Of a stretch of DNA of 41,490 nucleotides, positions 26,012 to 35,442 are shown piece after piece. The notes under the pieces are model-generated. The model saw nothing but the letters and a program-made list of their open reading frames with translations. It was not told where the DNA came from and made no database searches. The stretch is from Opitutia bacterium (lineage in GTDB: Bacteria; Verrucomicrobiota; Verrucomicrobiia; Opitutales; Coraliomargaritaceae). The DNA lies in assembly GCA_029252625.1 (NCBI GenBank), contig JAQXBA010000073.1:1-41490 (forward strand), in the 5' to 3' direction. Each line of letters opens with the position of its first letter. The first letter of the stretch is position 1. A program made the translations under genes and the position numbers.

Positions 26012-26207
26012 GCGTGGCGACAAGGCGTAGCCTCCCCAATCCCTCTTCCTCCCTATTTGACCTAGTCGAAGCAGACACTCGCGCAGCAAATCAGCGATGA
26101 GAAAAAACAATCCGAATCAATTAAATGAATTAAAACTAACGTTAATTAACTTAAATAAATTAACTATTGTTGACACCGATATTTATTAGCATCAGAGTCG
26201 CTATTTG

Positions 26208-26801
26208 ATGTCCGCATCCGCACTACTTAGAGTTGAGGCAGCTCCACCCGAAACATGGGTAGAACGCTATGGTGATTATTTATATGGCTATGCGATGTCT
26301 CGGTTACATGCCCCAGAACCCGCCGCCGACTGCGTGCAAGAAACTTTTATGGCCGGAATCAAAGCCCTCGATCGATTTGACGGCAGCCGCGACATCAAGT
26401 TCTGGTTGCGTGGAATCATGCGACATAAAATCGTCGACGAGATCCGAAAATCCGTCAAAGAAAAGAAGGTCGACATCGACACTCAAGGCGAAACCCGATT
26501 CGAGGGCTCCTGGAATCAATACAGTGCTGCTGCCACGTCTGACGCCTCCTCTTGGCAATTCAACCCACGTAAAGGCTGCGACAACAATGAATTCTGGGAG
26601 ATTTTTGACGAGTGTATTGAGCAAGTAAAAAACCCTGCCCACGACGTCTTCATTCTACGCGTCTTAGAAGATAAAAGTGCAGACGAAGTTTGCCGGATTA
26701 TGAATATTACTCCGAATTACTTATGGGTGCTGTTGCATCGGGCGCGCTTACAACTCAAAGTGTCATTCGAAGCTAAGTGGACGGGAAAAGACGCTAAGTA
26801 G
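26208..26801 (+). CDS. ECF-type RNA polymerase sigma factor
   Basis: A 197-residue sigma-70-family protein with only regions 2 and 4. Region 2 covers about residues 18-88 (YGDYLYGYAMSRL, CVQETFMAGIKAL, WLRGIMRHKIVDEIRK), and region 4 about 130-182 (VFILRVLEDKSADEVCRIM, then NYLWVLLHRARLQL, a helix-turn-helix). ECF factors redirect polymerase in response to envelope or stress signals. The start is ATG 26208, one codon after an in-frame TTG. The 300 bp upstream after the tRNA hairpins are very AT-rich, with palindromes such as GTTAATTAAC. Members with this region 4 sequence are often followed by a small zinc-binding anti-sigma gene; none follows here. Confidence 0.9.
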   Translation: MSASALLRVEAAPPETWVERYGDYLYGYAMSRLHAPEPAADCVQETFMAGIKALDRFDGSRDIKFWLRGIMRHKIVDEIRKSVKEKKVDIDTQGETRFEGSWNQYSAAATSDASSWQFNPRKGCDNNEFWEIFDECIEQVKNPAHDVFILRVLEDKSADEVCRIMNITPNYLWVLLHRARLQLKVSFEAKWTGKDAK

Positions 26802-27129
26802 CTTTCCAACTTGCCCGACCCAGTTTCACTGTGCAAAACGCTGCGCATTTGCGAGAAATTCAATCGCAATTCATCGACTCTCCAGATGACAGCCACTTCG
26901 TCCCAAGACCGACCAATGATCTAAGCGACAGCTCAAAGCGTTGCTACTGCCCTATTCTGAGTTGCGAATGATCTGAGCAATGCTTTGATTTTTTGCTCAG
27001 TACTGTTATCTTACTAGGCCAGTTAGGCTAAATCTACGTTATTTTTTAATTAAGCTCTGAGTATTGATTAATTTTGGTTCGTGATTGATTTTGCCGTTAC
27101 TGCGTTTCTCAGAAATACATTTCATAAAA
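26802..27129. other. 328-bp spacer with one perfect hairpin
   Basis: No gene is recognisable between the sigma factor and the FmdB-like gene. A perfect 8-bp inverted repeat, CTGAGCAA (26973-26980) with TTGCTCAG (26993-27000), has a 12-base loop containing a T-run. No T-run follows the stem, so it is a weak terminator candidate at best. The last 100 bases are AT-rich and probably hold the promoter of the next gene. Confidence 0.5.
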
Positions 27130-27468
27130 ATGCCCACTTACGTTTATCAAGAAATCCTACCCGACGGCAGCGACGGCGAAGCCTTTGAATACATCCAGAG
27201 CATGTCCGAAGAAGCGCTCAAGCTACACCCGAAAACGGGCAACCAGGTGCGCAAAGTCTTCCACGCGCCGAATGTTTCAACTAAATATACCGAAGGCAGT
27301 ACCAAGAACAAATTGAGCGATGAAAATGTCGAGAAGCACGGTTTTACTCGCTACGAGAAGGACAAAGTCACCGGCCGCTACAACAAGACCGCCGGCAAAG
27401 ACAAACGTGCGCCCGACGTGGTCGATGCCAATCAACTCAAACAGATGCAGCAAAAAGGCATTTTATAG
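27130..27468 (+). CDS. FmdB-like small protein without zinc-ribbon cysteines
   Basis: A 112-residue protein. The start MPTYVYQEI and the later FEYIQSMSEEALKLHPKTG followed by QVRKVFHAP match the frame of the FmdB/CxxC zinc-ribbon family (MPTYEYxCxxCG...F...QS...P...CP.CG..VRR). All four cysteines are replaced; the whole protein contains no Cys. The C-terminal half is Lys/Asn/Asp-rich and hydrophilic (GFTRYEKDKVTGRYNK). The original role of the family is itself unclear. Similar cysteine-less forms may be common in Verrucomicrobia. The start is ATG 27130, chosen because it gives the family N-terminus. Confidence 0.75.
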   Translation: MPTYVYQEILPDGSDGEAFEYIQSMSEEALKLHPKTGNQVRKVFHAPNVSTKYTEGSTKNKLSDENVEKHGFTRYEKDKVTGRYNKTAGKDKRAPDVVDANQLKQMQQKGIL

Positions 27469-27652
27469 TTTTAAAAAAATAGACGTGAGGGGGAATCGCC
27501 CTGATTTGCATCAACGTGGTCGGTTCGCCCACACTTCTGTAACGACAACGCAAGTAGGCTGTAGTTTTTTAACAGTTAATTCTTATGCAATGTGTTAGCC
27601 TCGTAAGTTTTCATTATACATACGCTCAAGTATCTGCGCCCTGCCGACGCAC
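27469..27652. other. Spacer between convergent FmdB-like and glnB genes
   Basis: I see nothing coding here. It borders the glnB terminator on its right side. No hairpin with a T-run serving the plus-strand gene is evident. Confidence 0.4.
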
Positions 27653-27684
27653 AAAAAAAACGGCCATCCTCGAAAGGATGACCG
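27653..27684 (-). terminator. Intrinsic terminator of the first amt-glnB module
   Basis: On the minus strand CGGTCATCCT, loop TTCG, AGGATGGCCG is followed by eight T residues. It is a strong stem with one mismatch and lies 26 bases after the glnB stop. It is nearly the same as the terminator at 29556-29588. Confidence 0.92.
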
Positions 27685-27709
27685 TCTGAAATTTTCCACT
27701 CAATTCGCC

Positions 27710-28069
<360 letters not shown>

Positions 28070-28096
28070 TTAATGATGTGAACCTTGAAATATTCG

Positions 28097-29419
28097 TTAT
28101 TCGAAGTGGTAAGCAGTCTCGCCATGCTCAGCAAGATCGAGCCCGGTATGTTCCACCTCTTGGTCGACGCGCAAGCCAGTCGTCTTCTTACAGACAAATA
28201 CGATGATTGTCGTCGCAACTGCAGACCATGCAATGACCACGCCCAGAGCAAATAGCTGCGTGCTGAGTTGACCGATTATGTCATCAACACCCGTGCCGCC
28301 GAAGGCTGCCGTGCCGAACACCGCGACCATGATCGTGCCCATGATGCCACCGACACCGTGCACTGCGAACACATCGAGTGTGTCGTCGATCTTGAGTTTA
28401 CTTTTAACAAAACCACAAGCGAAGTAGCAGATGGAACCGGCCATGAGGCCGATTAATACCGCACCAAGCGGACCCACATTACCAGACGCTGGAGTAATCG
28501 AGGCCAAACCTGCCACCATACCAGTGACGATACCAACAAGACCAGGCTTACCGGTCTTTTTCCATTCGATCATCATCCATGTTAAACTCGCAACTGCAGC
28601 AGAAATATGCGTAACCAACATCGTCATCCCTGCGGACTCATTGGCGGCAAGCTGACTACCGGCATTGAAACCGAACCAACCGACCCACAGCATCGACGCA
28701 CCAATCATGACCATACCTGGGCTATGTGGGATGTGTAACTTTTTGGGAAATCCTTCACGCGGGCCAACGAAGTAAGCCAGAAGAAGCGCGGAAATACCCG
28801 CAGTCGCGTGCACCACGATGCCTCCGGCGAGATCGATCACGCCACGTGCTTGCAGCCAACCACCGCCCCACACCCAGTGAGTGACGGGTGCATAGACGAG
28901 CACGAGCCACAACGCAGTGAACAGTAGTACTGCGCTAAACTTCATACGCTCCACAAACGCGCCCACGATCAGACCAGGCGTGATGATCGCAAACGTCATT
29001 TGAAACATGATGAAAACCGATTCCGGTATATCACCACTCAAGTCTGCAGTCATAATCCCTTTCAAACCGAACTGTTGAAAATCTCCCAACCACGCACCAC
29101 CGCCAGAGAAAGCCATCGTATAGAGGCACAGTACCCACATTACTGAAGCCAAGCAGGCGATCGCAAAACAGTGCATCAACACTGAGAGGACATTCTGCGC
29201 ACGGACTAGACCGCCATAGAACAACGCCAAGCCAGGCAAGGTCATAAACAGCACCAGCACCGTCGCGGTTAACATCCACGCAGTGTTGCCACTATCAGCG
29301 GTCGCGGTGACCTCTGCCACTTGCTCGACGACTTCTGTCAGTCCAGCCTCTTGGGCGAATAAAAAGCCTGGTGCCAAGGAAAGCAGCAGGAGTAAAATTA
29401 AACGATGGGTATTTTTCAT
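28097..29419 (-). CDS. amt: Ammonium transporter Amt/AmtB (copy 1)
   Basis: A 440-residue channel with a cleavable signal peptide (about 1-22) and 11 membrane helices. The twin pore histidines are His204 in IVVHATAGIS and His354 in FAVHGVGGIM, spaced as in E. coli AmtB (168 and 318). THWVWGGGWLQ and TFAIITPGLIVGAFVERMKF are family signatures. The last residues (LDLAEHGETAYHFE) form the cytoplasmic tail. It imports ammonium and is probably gated by the PII protein encoded directly after it. It is of the AmtB proper type and differs clearly from the second Amt at 30000-31394. Confidence 0.95.
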   Translation of the reverse strand: MKNTHRLILLLLLSLAPGFLFAQEAGLTEVVEQVAEVTATADSGNTAWMLTATVLVLFMTLPGLALFYGGLVRAQNVLSVLMHCFAIACLASVMWVLCLYTMAFSGGGAWLGDFQQFGLKGIMTADLSGDIPESVFIMFQMTFAIITPGLIVGAFVERMKFSAVLLFTALWLVLVYAPVTHWVWGGGWLQARGVIDLAGGIVVHATAGISALLLAYFVGPREGFPKKLHIPHSPGMVMIGASMLWVGWFGFNAGSQLAANESAGMTMLVTHISAAVASLTWMMIEWKKTGKPGLVGIVTGMVAGLASITPASGNVGPLGAVLIGLMAGSICYFACGFVKSKLKIDDTLDVFAVHGVGGIMGTIMVAVFGTAAFGGTGVDDIIGQLSTQLFALGVVIAWSAVATTIIVFVCKKTTGLRVDQEVEHTGLDLAEHGETAYHFE

Positions 29420-29555
29420 CTTTATTTGTGATCAGTATTTGGTAGCTCGCAATAAGTAATGTTAGTCCGCCGCAAGGAACAAGTTTTTTTTACTCGTTCG
29501 CATGCGGTGAATTGCGAACGCTCCGCAATCTGAAGATCGAGGTCACCAACAGATC

Positions 29556-29588
29556 AAAAAAACCGGCCACCCTCGAAAGGATGGCCGG
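29556..29588 (-). terminator. Intrinsic terminator of the second amt-glnK module
   Basis: On the minus strand CCGGCCATCC, loop TTTCGA, GGGTGGCCGG is followed by seven T residues, 30 bases after the glnK stop at 29618. Stem and loop are close to those of the terminator at 27653-27684, suggesting common origin. Confidence 0.92.
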
Positions 29589-29617
29589 TGAAGTAGAGCG
29601 AACTGAATCAATTCAGA

Positions 29618-29989
<372 letters not shown>

Positions 29990-29999
29990 CTAGGCTTAA

Positions 30000-31394
30000 T
30001 TAGCGAGTGCGAGCTGTACCAAAATCAGGATAGGCTTCTTGACCGTGCTCACCGATGTCGAGACCTTCAGCCTCTTCCTCTGGAGAAACACGGACCCCCA
30101 TGACCACCTTCAGAATACTGAAGACTACGAAGGAGAAGATAAAAGCGAAAGCACCAATCGAAAGTGTGCCGATCAGCTGGATGCCGAACCCAGCAGCATC
30201 ACTGAAAAATGCGACTGCTAATGTGCCGAAAATACCACAAACACCGTGTACTGAGATCGCACCGACTGGATCATCAATCTTGATTTTATCGAAGAAGATG
30301 ATGGAGAAGACGACTAAGACACCAGCGATGAGGCCAGTAAGGATTGCATACACAGGCATGATGGAATCAGCGCCGGCAGTGATGCCGACCAGACCTGCAA
30401 GGATACCATTGAGGGCCATCGAAAGGTCAGGCTTCTTGAGGAAAAACCAAGAGGTAAACATCGCGCCCAGGCCACCAGCCGCTGCAGCGAGTGCTGTGGT
30501 GACGAAGACAAGCGAAACGAGGAATGGGTCTGCATTAAGAACCGAACCACCATTGAAACCGAACCATCCAAGGAAAAGGAGGAAGACACCGATTGTAGCG
30601 AGTGGCATACTGTGACCGAGGATCGGACGAATCTGACCGTTGATATACTTGCCGGCACGAGGTCCAAGAACCATTACGCAGGCCAAGGCAGCAAAACCAC
30701 CGAAAGCATGTACCAGCGAAGAACCAGCGAAATCGTAGAAGCCACGCTCTGCAAGCCAGCCGCCACCCCACTGCCATGAGCCAGTGACTGGATACGCGAA
30801 CATCACCAATAATGTTGCGAAGATCATGAAGGAAGAGAGCTTTACGCGCTCAGCCACCGCACCAGATACGATCGTTGCTGCAGTCGCAGCAAACATCGCT
30901 TGAAAGATGAAGTCTGTATACCAAGTGTAGTCAGCATACTCAGCAGTCATCATTGCGACCGAAGCTTCAACATCGAACCATGAACCCATGGCGAATACGC
31001 CGGCGGATCCTTCTGCAAACCCCGGATACATTGCATTAAAGCCCCATAGCGCATAAGTCAAAATACCCATGCATATGATAAATACATTCTTGAACAGGAT
31101 ATTGACTGTATTCTTTGCTTGGCCAAGCCCAGACTCAACGGTTGCGAATCCGAGGTGCATAATAAACACCAGAGCAGCTGCGATCAGTAGCCAAAGATTA
31201 CTGATAGTAAAGAAGGCAGCTCCGGGCGTTTCCATAAATGCGGCATAGCCGTCATCAAAGGAAATTGTATCGGCGACAGCCTCAACTACTTCAGCAGTTT
31301 CAATAACAGGGAGTTCCTGTGCGCCGAGACTTCCGGCAAACAAGAACGCCGAGCTGCCGAGCAGCAAAGCGAGAAGGGTTTTCTTAATCTTCAT
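30000..31394 (-). CDS. amt: Ammonium transporter Amt (copy 2, different subfamily)
   Basis: A 464-residue channel with a signal peptide (about 1-25), an acidic extracellular N-terminus (to about 58), and 11 membrane helices. Pore histidines are His229 in SLVHAFGGFA and His383 in ISVHGVCGIF. The stretch FQAMFAATAATIVSGAVAER and the sequence around helix 5 place it in the group common in cyanobacteria and many marine bacteria, not the AmtB-proper group of copy 1. I chose ATG 31394 because it gives the signal peptide. An upstream in-frame ATG at 31511 lies within the sigma-54 promoter and is excluded. The C-terminal tail again ends with a LDIGEHGQEAY motif. Confidence 0.94.
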   Translation of the reverse strand: MKIKKTLLALLLGSSAFLFAGSLGAQELPVIETAEVVEAVADTISFDDGYAAFMETPGAAFFTISNLWLLIAAALVFIMHLGFATVESGLGQAKNTVNILFKNVFIICMGILTYALWGFNAMYPGFAEGSAGVFAMGSWFDVEASVAMMTAEYADYTWYTDFIFQAMFAATAATIVSGAVAERVKLSSFMIFATLLVMFAYPVTGSWQWGGGWLAERGFYDFAGSSLVHAFGGFAALACVMVLGPRAGKYINGQIRPILGHSMPLATIGVFLLFLGWFGFNGGSVLNADPFLVSLVFVTTALAAAAGGLGAMFTSWFFLKKPDLSMALNGILAGLVGITAGADSIMPVYAILTGLIAGVLVVFSIIFFDKIKIDDPVGAISVHGVCGIFGTLAVAFFSDAAGFGIQLIGTLSIGAFAFIFSFVVFSILKVVMGVRVSPEEEAEGLDIGEHGQEAYPDFGTARTR

Positions 31395-31499
31395 GATTCT
31401 ATTTGGTCTAGTTGTTTTTTTGTAGGAATTGAGACAGCTCAAGCCCTCAAACGAGAGGGATCGACTGTGCCCGCTAATAAGAACGAACATCGCTAAACA

Positions 31500-31516
31500 A
31501 GCATACTTCATGCCAA
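31500..31516 (-). promoter_or_regulatory. Sigma-54 (RpoN) promoter of the second amt-glnK module
   Basis: On the minus strand TTGGCATGAAGTATGCT matches the -24/-12 consensus TTGGCACG-N4-TTGCW with two mismatches. The invariant GG and GC are correctly spaced. The start of transcription would be near 31488, giving a leader of about 95 bases. Sigma-54 control with NtrC is the usual way amt-glnK operons respond to nitrogen limitation. I did not find a convincing NtrC site upstream, and no equivalent promoter before amt copy 1. Confidence 0.7.
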
Positions 31517-32011
31517 TATACCAAAAGACCCAAATAAAGACGCGAAAACGGAGCGCTGCTGAAATTCGTCTCAGTACAAACTACTCGACTTAAATTCATT
31601 GAGCTAATACCGAACCCTGGACGGGGCCAGCGATTTTTGGATGTAGTCTGACTGGGTTCCTCATGAAAGTCGAAACTCTAGAGATTGCTGTGGTCGGAGG
31701 GGAACTAGGTCGATCGCTTAGCTCGAGATCGTACCCTTATTCAAAATAGGGATAATTTTGTGCTCTTTAAACGCGACTTCGGATGGATCGATTCAATTCC
31801 CATGATTCACATCAGTCCTCCGACGCGATCTCGCCCTAACTTGTAGCCAAACTAACTATGAATCATCAAGCATACGGCCTCTGCCAGAAGTGCTCCTTCC
31901 AGGTAGATCCGATCGATTGCTTGCATGATTTAGACGCCGTAACTTGTCTCACTTTACCAGGCCGGCTCGCTTAGATTTATAAAATAATATAAAAATGTTG
32001 CAGCCATCCTC
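31517..32011. other. Long intergenic region between amt copy 2 and the AraC-family gene
   Basis: Nearly 500 bp (of about 715 between the start codons) with no gene I can support. It holds the enhancer side of the sigma-54 promoter on the left and the promoter side of the AraC gene on the right. There, TATAAAATAATATAAA-type sequence (31978-31993) looks like -10 material. A 38-codon frame at 31858-31974 (MNHQAYGLCQKCSFQVD...) has four cysteines but no ribosome binding site; I do not call it. Confidence 0.5.
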
Positions 32012-32032
32012 TAATGAGAGTAAGTCTCATTA
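32012..32032. promoter_or_regulatory. Dyad operator upstream of the AraC-family gene
   Basis: TAATGAGA (32012-32019) and TCTCATTA (32025-32032) form a perfect 8-bp dyad with a 5-base spacer, 78 bases before the gene start and just downstream of AT-rich -10-like sequence. The arms AATGAGA/TCTCATT also resemble Fur-box half-sites. A related dyad stands before the Ton operon at 36699. It is probably an iron-response operator for this regulator itself or for Fur. Confidence 0.55.
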
Positions 32033-32109
32033 ACATTTGAGGTGCCTCTCACCACACCGCTATTCCTACTTAAAACCGTAGTACGGCACAAAACAAACCA
32101 TACACTCGA

Positions 32110-33084
32110 TTGAAGCGCACGCATACAGGCATCGCACTCCAAGGCAACCAGTCAGGGCCAAGAATATCCTGTCCATTCCAGCCTGCGCAAATACTTAGTT
32201 GGAGCGACACACACAGTGAGTTTTCTGGCCGACGTGTCTCAATCAAAGATGGCCTTGACTATCTCAGCCTGCAGCTCCGCATTGATAGCCCACTATCAAT
32301 CAATATCGACTTTACTGAGGAGCGCTTAGTCCTGGGATATGTGAATGCAGGCTGGGCCAAAGCAGAGGCAATCGACGGAGACGTCGAAAAACTCGAACCC
32401 GGGCAATGGTTTCGCTTTTCTAATTCTGAATTGTGCCTTGACCGGACCAGCACAGAAACCGCCCACATTGATTTGATTCTCTGCTCAAAGGAACTCACTC
32501 GCTTACTTTTAGATATTGGTACAGATACCGAGCGCGTAGCAGACTTCGAACAGTTCGCCAATGGATCCGTCGCGGTTCCTTTTAACAGCGGGCAAATGAA
32601 CCGCAACGCATTTGAAGCCTCAAAAAAAATTGTAAGCTCATCGATCGATGGACTACGCCACCGCCTACAACTCGAATCAAATGTACTGTCATGGATCGCC
32701 GAAATACTGAGCCAACCCAAAAACAGCAACCTAGCTGACCGTACTCTAAATGCCAATGACCGCGATGCGATGAATCGGATTATCGAAGAGATCCGAAATG
32801 ACCCTGGGCGTGAACATTCTATTGATGACTTTTGTAAGCTCGGCAACTTGAACGAGCATAAATTAAAATTGGCGTTTAAAAGCATCTTCGGCAAAACCGC
32901 ATTTACTTTTTTACGTGAAGTTCGAATGGATCATGCCGCCGAATTATTAAAAAATGATCGTCATAGCGTGATTCAAGTCGCAAATGAGGTGGGATACTCA
33001 AACGCCAGCCATTTCGCCAGAGCCTTCAAAGACCGACACGGCTTGCTGCCAAAAGCATATCAATGCCTGCAAAGGCTATCTTGA
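32110..33084 (+). CDS. AraC-family transcriptional regulator, PchR-like
   Basis: A 324-residue regulator. The C-terminal DNA-binding domain (about 225-322) has two helix-turn-helix motifs: NEHKLKLAFKSIFGKTAFTFLREVRMDHAAELL and VIQVANEVGYSNASHFARAFK (shown in part). The KLKxxFKxxFGxTxFxYLRxxRM pattern is that of PchR/PcrR-type regulators of siderophore and iron uptake. The N-terminal effector domain (1-220) has no recognisable cupin motif and contains two cysteines (Cys115, Cys135). Translation starts at TTG 32110; the frame is closed by a stop at 32071 and has no earlier start. It converges with the ATPase gene of the iron ABC transporter with 14 bp between stops. Confidence 0.88.
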   Translation: MKRTHTGIALQGNQSGPRISCPFQPAQILSWSDTHSEFSGRRVSIKDGLDYLSLQLRIDSPLSINIDFTEERLVLGYVNAGWAKAEAIDGDVEKLEPGQWFRFSNSELCLDRTSTETAHIDLILCSKELTRLLLDIGTDTERVADFEQFANGSVAVPFNSGQMNRNAFEASKKIVSSSIDGLRHRLQLESNVLSWIAEILSQPKNSNLADRTLNANDRDAMNRIIEEIRNDPGREHSIDDFCKLGNLNEHKLKLAFKSIFGKTAFTFLREVRMDHAAELLKNDRHSVIQVANEVGYSNASHFARAFKDRHGLLPKAYQCLQRLS

Positions 33085-33098
33085 CCCCAACCCGATAA

Positions 33099-33818
33099 TT
33101 AACGTCCGCGTATCAACAAGCTACAATACATATCACAGGGGTGATCCACCACATCTTTTACCAGTCCGAGTTGTACCAGTACTCCCTTGCGCAGTATCGC
33201 GATCCGATCAGCAAAATGCCGCGCATCGGCGGGGTCATGTGTGACTAACACACCTGTAATTTTTTTCTGCTGCAAGACATCGCGTACCTGCTCACGTAAA
33301 TCTGCGGTGAGCGCAACGTCCAGATTACTATAAGGCTCATCCAATAAAATCAGATCAGGTTTGGCGGCCAAGGCACGAGCCAGCGCAACACGCTGTCGTT
33401 CCCCTCCGGATAATTCATGCGGATAACGCTTCGACTTACCCTCTAATTGGACTAATTTAAGGTATTCGTCACTAAGTTCGCTTAGCTCACGCTTAGGAAG
33501 TTTCCCAATAGCATACCATAGGTTTTGGGCGACAGACATGTGCGGGAATAGGGCCCCTCCCTGAAACACCAACCCAATTCTGCGCTGTTCCGGAACGACC
33601 CAATTCCCTTCACCGAACAAACATCCACGATTCGTGCGGATCTGACCAGTATCAGGCACCTCCAACCCTGCAATCATACGCAGCAAGGTTGTTTTTCCGC
33701 TGCCACTTTCACCCACAAGGGAAAGCAATTCGCCAGCAGCCACCCGAAACGAGACATCATGCACTGCAGGAATCTCATTTTCAGAGAATGACTTGGAAAT
33801 GTTTTGTACTTCTAACAT
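33099..33818 (-). CDS. fbpC: Ferric-iron ABC transporter, ATP-binding protein (FbpC/FutC-like, short)
   Basis: A 239-residue ABC ATPase. Walker A is GESGSGKTT (about 37-45), the signature is LSGGERQRVALARALA (about 136-151), Walker B LILLDEPYSNLD (about 156-167) and the H loop LVTHDPADA (about 190). FbpC-type ATPases usually have about 350 residues with a C-terminal regulatory/TOBE domain; this one ends directly after the nucleotide-binding domain. The start overlaps the permease stop by 7 bases (ATGTTAG), so the two are translationally coupled. Iron specificity comes from the adjoining binding protein. Confidence 0.88.
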   Translation of the reverse strand: MLEVQNISKSFSENEIPAVHDVSFRVAAGELLSLVGESGSGKTTLLRMIAGLEVPDTGQIRTNRGCLFGEGNWVVPEQRRIGLVFQGGALFPHMSVAQNLWYAIGKLPKRELSELSDEYLKLVQLEGKSKRYPHELSGGERQRVALARALAAKPDLILLDEPYSNLDVALTADLREQVRDVLQQKKITGVLVTHDPADARHFADRIAILRKGVLVQLGLVKDVVDHPCDMYCSLLIRGR

Positions 33819-35440
33819 GATTGCGTGGCGTCTTTATCAACCCATCGCTCAATCACAAGCAAGCCCCAAACCCCCAGCAGAATAATCAATAAAGAAGGTA
33901 GCGCACAGTCGTAGATGTATCCCTCTTTAGCAAAGCCGAATGCAAAGGTCGCCAAAGTCTCAAAATCACTTGGACGTAGCACCAAAGTCAGCGGTAACTC
34001 TTTCATGATATCAATAAAAACCAGTGTCGCACAGGCCAATATATTGATACGCAACAGTGGCCAGTGTATGCGGGTCAAACTTTGCCAATTCCCTTGTCCA
34101 AGTGTGCGTGAAGCTTCGTGTAAAGTGGAACAGACGGCCTGCATACTGCCATTCAATGGCTGATAGGCGACCGTCATGAAACGCACCATGTATGCGAAAC
34201 CAATTGCAAATAGGCTGCCACTCAGAACCAGCGAGAGCGATGAATCGGCAAACAATTGGTCAATACTGCCTAATAATACCATCACTCCAACAGCTGTCAC
34301 CACACTCGGAATCGCATAACCAAGTGTAGCAGACTGCACCAATTTACCCACACTTGAATCACCTCGGACTCGAACACTGAAGGCCAAAAAAAAGGCCACT
34401 ATACTGAGTGAGAGTGCTGTCATTAAAGCAAGCCCTAAGCTACTGCCCGCCTGACTCAAAAAACCTACAAAATCAAATGTATCGGTCGCAACGATTGCCC
34501 AGTAGATTAAACGCAGGACTGGAAAGATAAAACCAATCAGTACCGGCAAAGCACACAGAACGACGATCAACCAAGCCCGTCGCCAGCACAGCCGAACCCG
34601 ACGATGCGCTATGTTGCTCTGCGCCCCTTCGACGTAGCGTAAACGTCTCCGCTGCCAAACCTCGAAGGCTAATACCGCAAACACGAGCACCACCACAATC
34701 ACCGCCAAACGCAAGCCCGAAGCTCGATCTCCAAGTCCGAACCAAGTTCGAAAAATGCCTTCTGTGAGTGTCGGCACTCCAAACAAATTTACCGCCCCAT
34801 ACTCATTCACGACCTCCATCACCACCAAACTAAGCCCCGCAATCAGAGTCGGCCGCGCCATCGGTAAGGCAATGCGCCTGAAAATCGATGCGGGCCGTTT
34901 ACCAAGCATTCGACCTGCCTCGAAATAAACTCCCTGTTGCTTTGAAAAGGTCGAGCGTAAGCTCAAGTACAGATATGGGTAAAGTACAGAGCTGAGTAGT
35001 AAGATCAACATCCCATACCGAACCAGACGCTCGATCCACTGTGATGCATCAAAACCCCAGACCTCACGAACCTTAACGATCAAGGGGATCGACAATTCTA
35101 ATACATCCAAATAAGCAAATGCAGATGCAAAAGTCGGTACGGCAAGGGGCATCACCAATGCCCACTTCCAAAACCGTCGAGTAGGAAACTCATAAGTAGC
35201 TACAAACCATGCAGTCGGTACGGCAAAAAGAACACTGACCAACCCCACGCCTAAAATGAGGATCAAGGTATTCAGCAGGTAACCCGGCAGCACGGTACTC
35301 GCCAAGTGCTGCCACTCTTCAGTCGGCTGAAAAACACCAATAAAAACAGCAATCAGTGGCGCCAGTAGCAAAAGTGCACAAAGCACGACTGCAACCGACC
35401 AAAAATCAGTCTGCAATTGCTTCTTATTTTGCGTGCCCAT
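33812..35440 (-). CDS. fbpB: Ferric-iron ABC transporter, fused permease (FbpB-like)
   Basis: A 542-residue membrane protein with about 12 helices, made of two binding-protein-dependent permease halves in one chain, as in FbpB and the related Fut/Sfu systems. Each half carries an EAA-type loop for ATPase contact: EAGRMLGKRPASIFRRIALPMARP near residue 180 and EASRTLGQGNWQSLTRIHWPLLR near residue 440 (both given in part). The start ATG 35440 is preceded by GGGAG five bases upstream, placed in the last codon of the binding protein gene. An upstream in-frame ATG at 35452 overlaps the same stretch and is less likely. Confidence 0.9.
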   Translation of the reverse strand: MGTQNKKQLQTDFWSVAVVLCALLLLAPLIAVFIGVFQPTEEWQHLASTVLPGYLLNTLILILGVGLVSVLFAVPTAWFVATYEFPTRRFWKWALVMPLAVPTFASAFAYLDVLELSIPLIVKVREVWGFDASQWIERLVRYGMLILLLSSVLYPYLYLSLRSTFSKQQGVYFEAGRMLGKRPASIFRRIALPMARPTLIAGLSLVVMEVVNEYGAVNLFGVPTLTEGIFRTWFGLGDRASGLRLAVIVVVLVFAVLAFEVWQRRRLRYVEGAQSNIAHRRVRLCWRRAWLIVVLCALPVLIGFIFPVLRLIYWAIVATDTFDFVGFLSQAGSSLGLALMTALSLSIVAFFLAFSVRVRGDSSVGKLVQSATLGYAIPSVVTAVGVMVLLGSIDQLFADSSLSLVLSGSLFAIGFAYMVRFMTVAYQPLNGSMQAVCSTLHEASRTLGQGNWQSLTRIHWPLLRINILACATLVFIDIMKELPLTLVLRPSDFETLATFAFGFAKEGYIYDCALPSLLIILLGVWGLLVIERWVDKDATQSC

Positions 35441-35442
35441 TA

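Noticed and set aside
26170..26175. TTGACA as -35 element of the sigma factor gene
   Set aside because: No acceptable -10 hexamer occurs 16-18 bases downstream.
31858..31974. 38-codon frame with four cysteines (GLCQKCSFQVD...) in the amt-AraC spacer
   Set aside because: It looks slightly like a zinc ribbon, but there is no ribosome binding site and a frame of this length is expected by chance. Conservation would be needed to reconsider.
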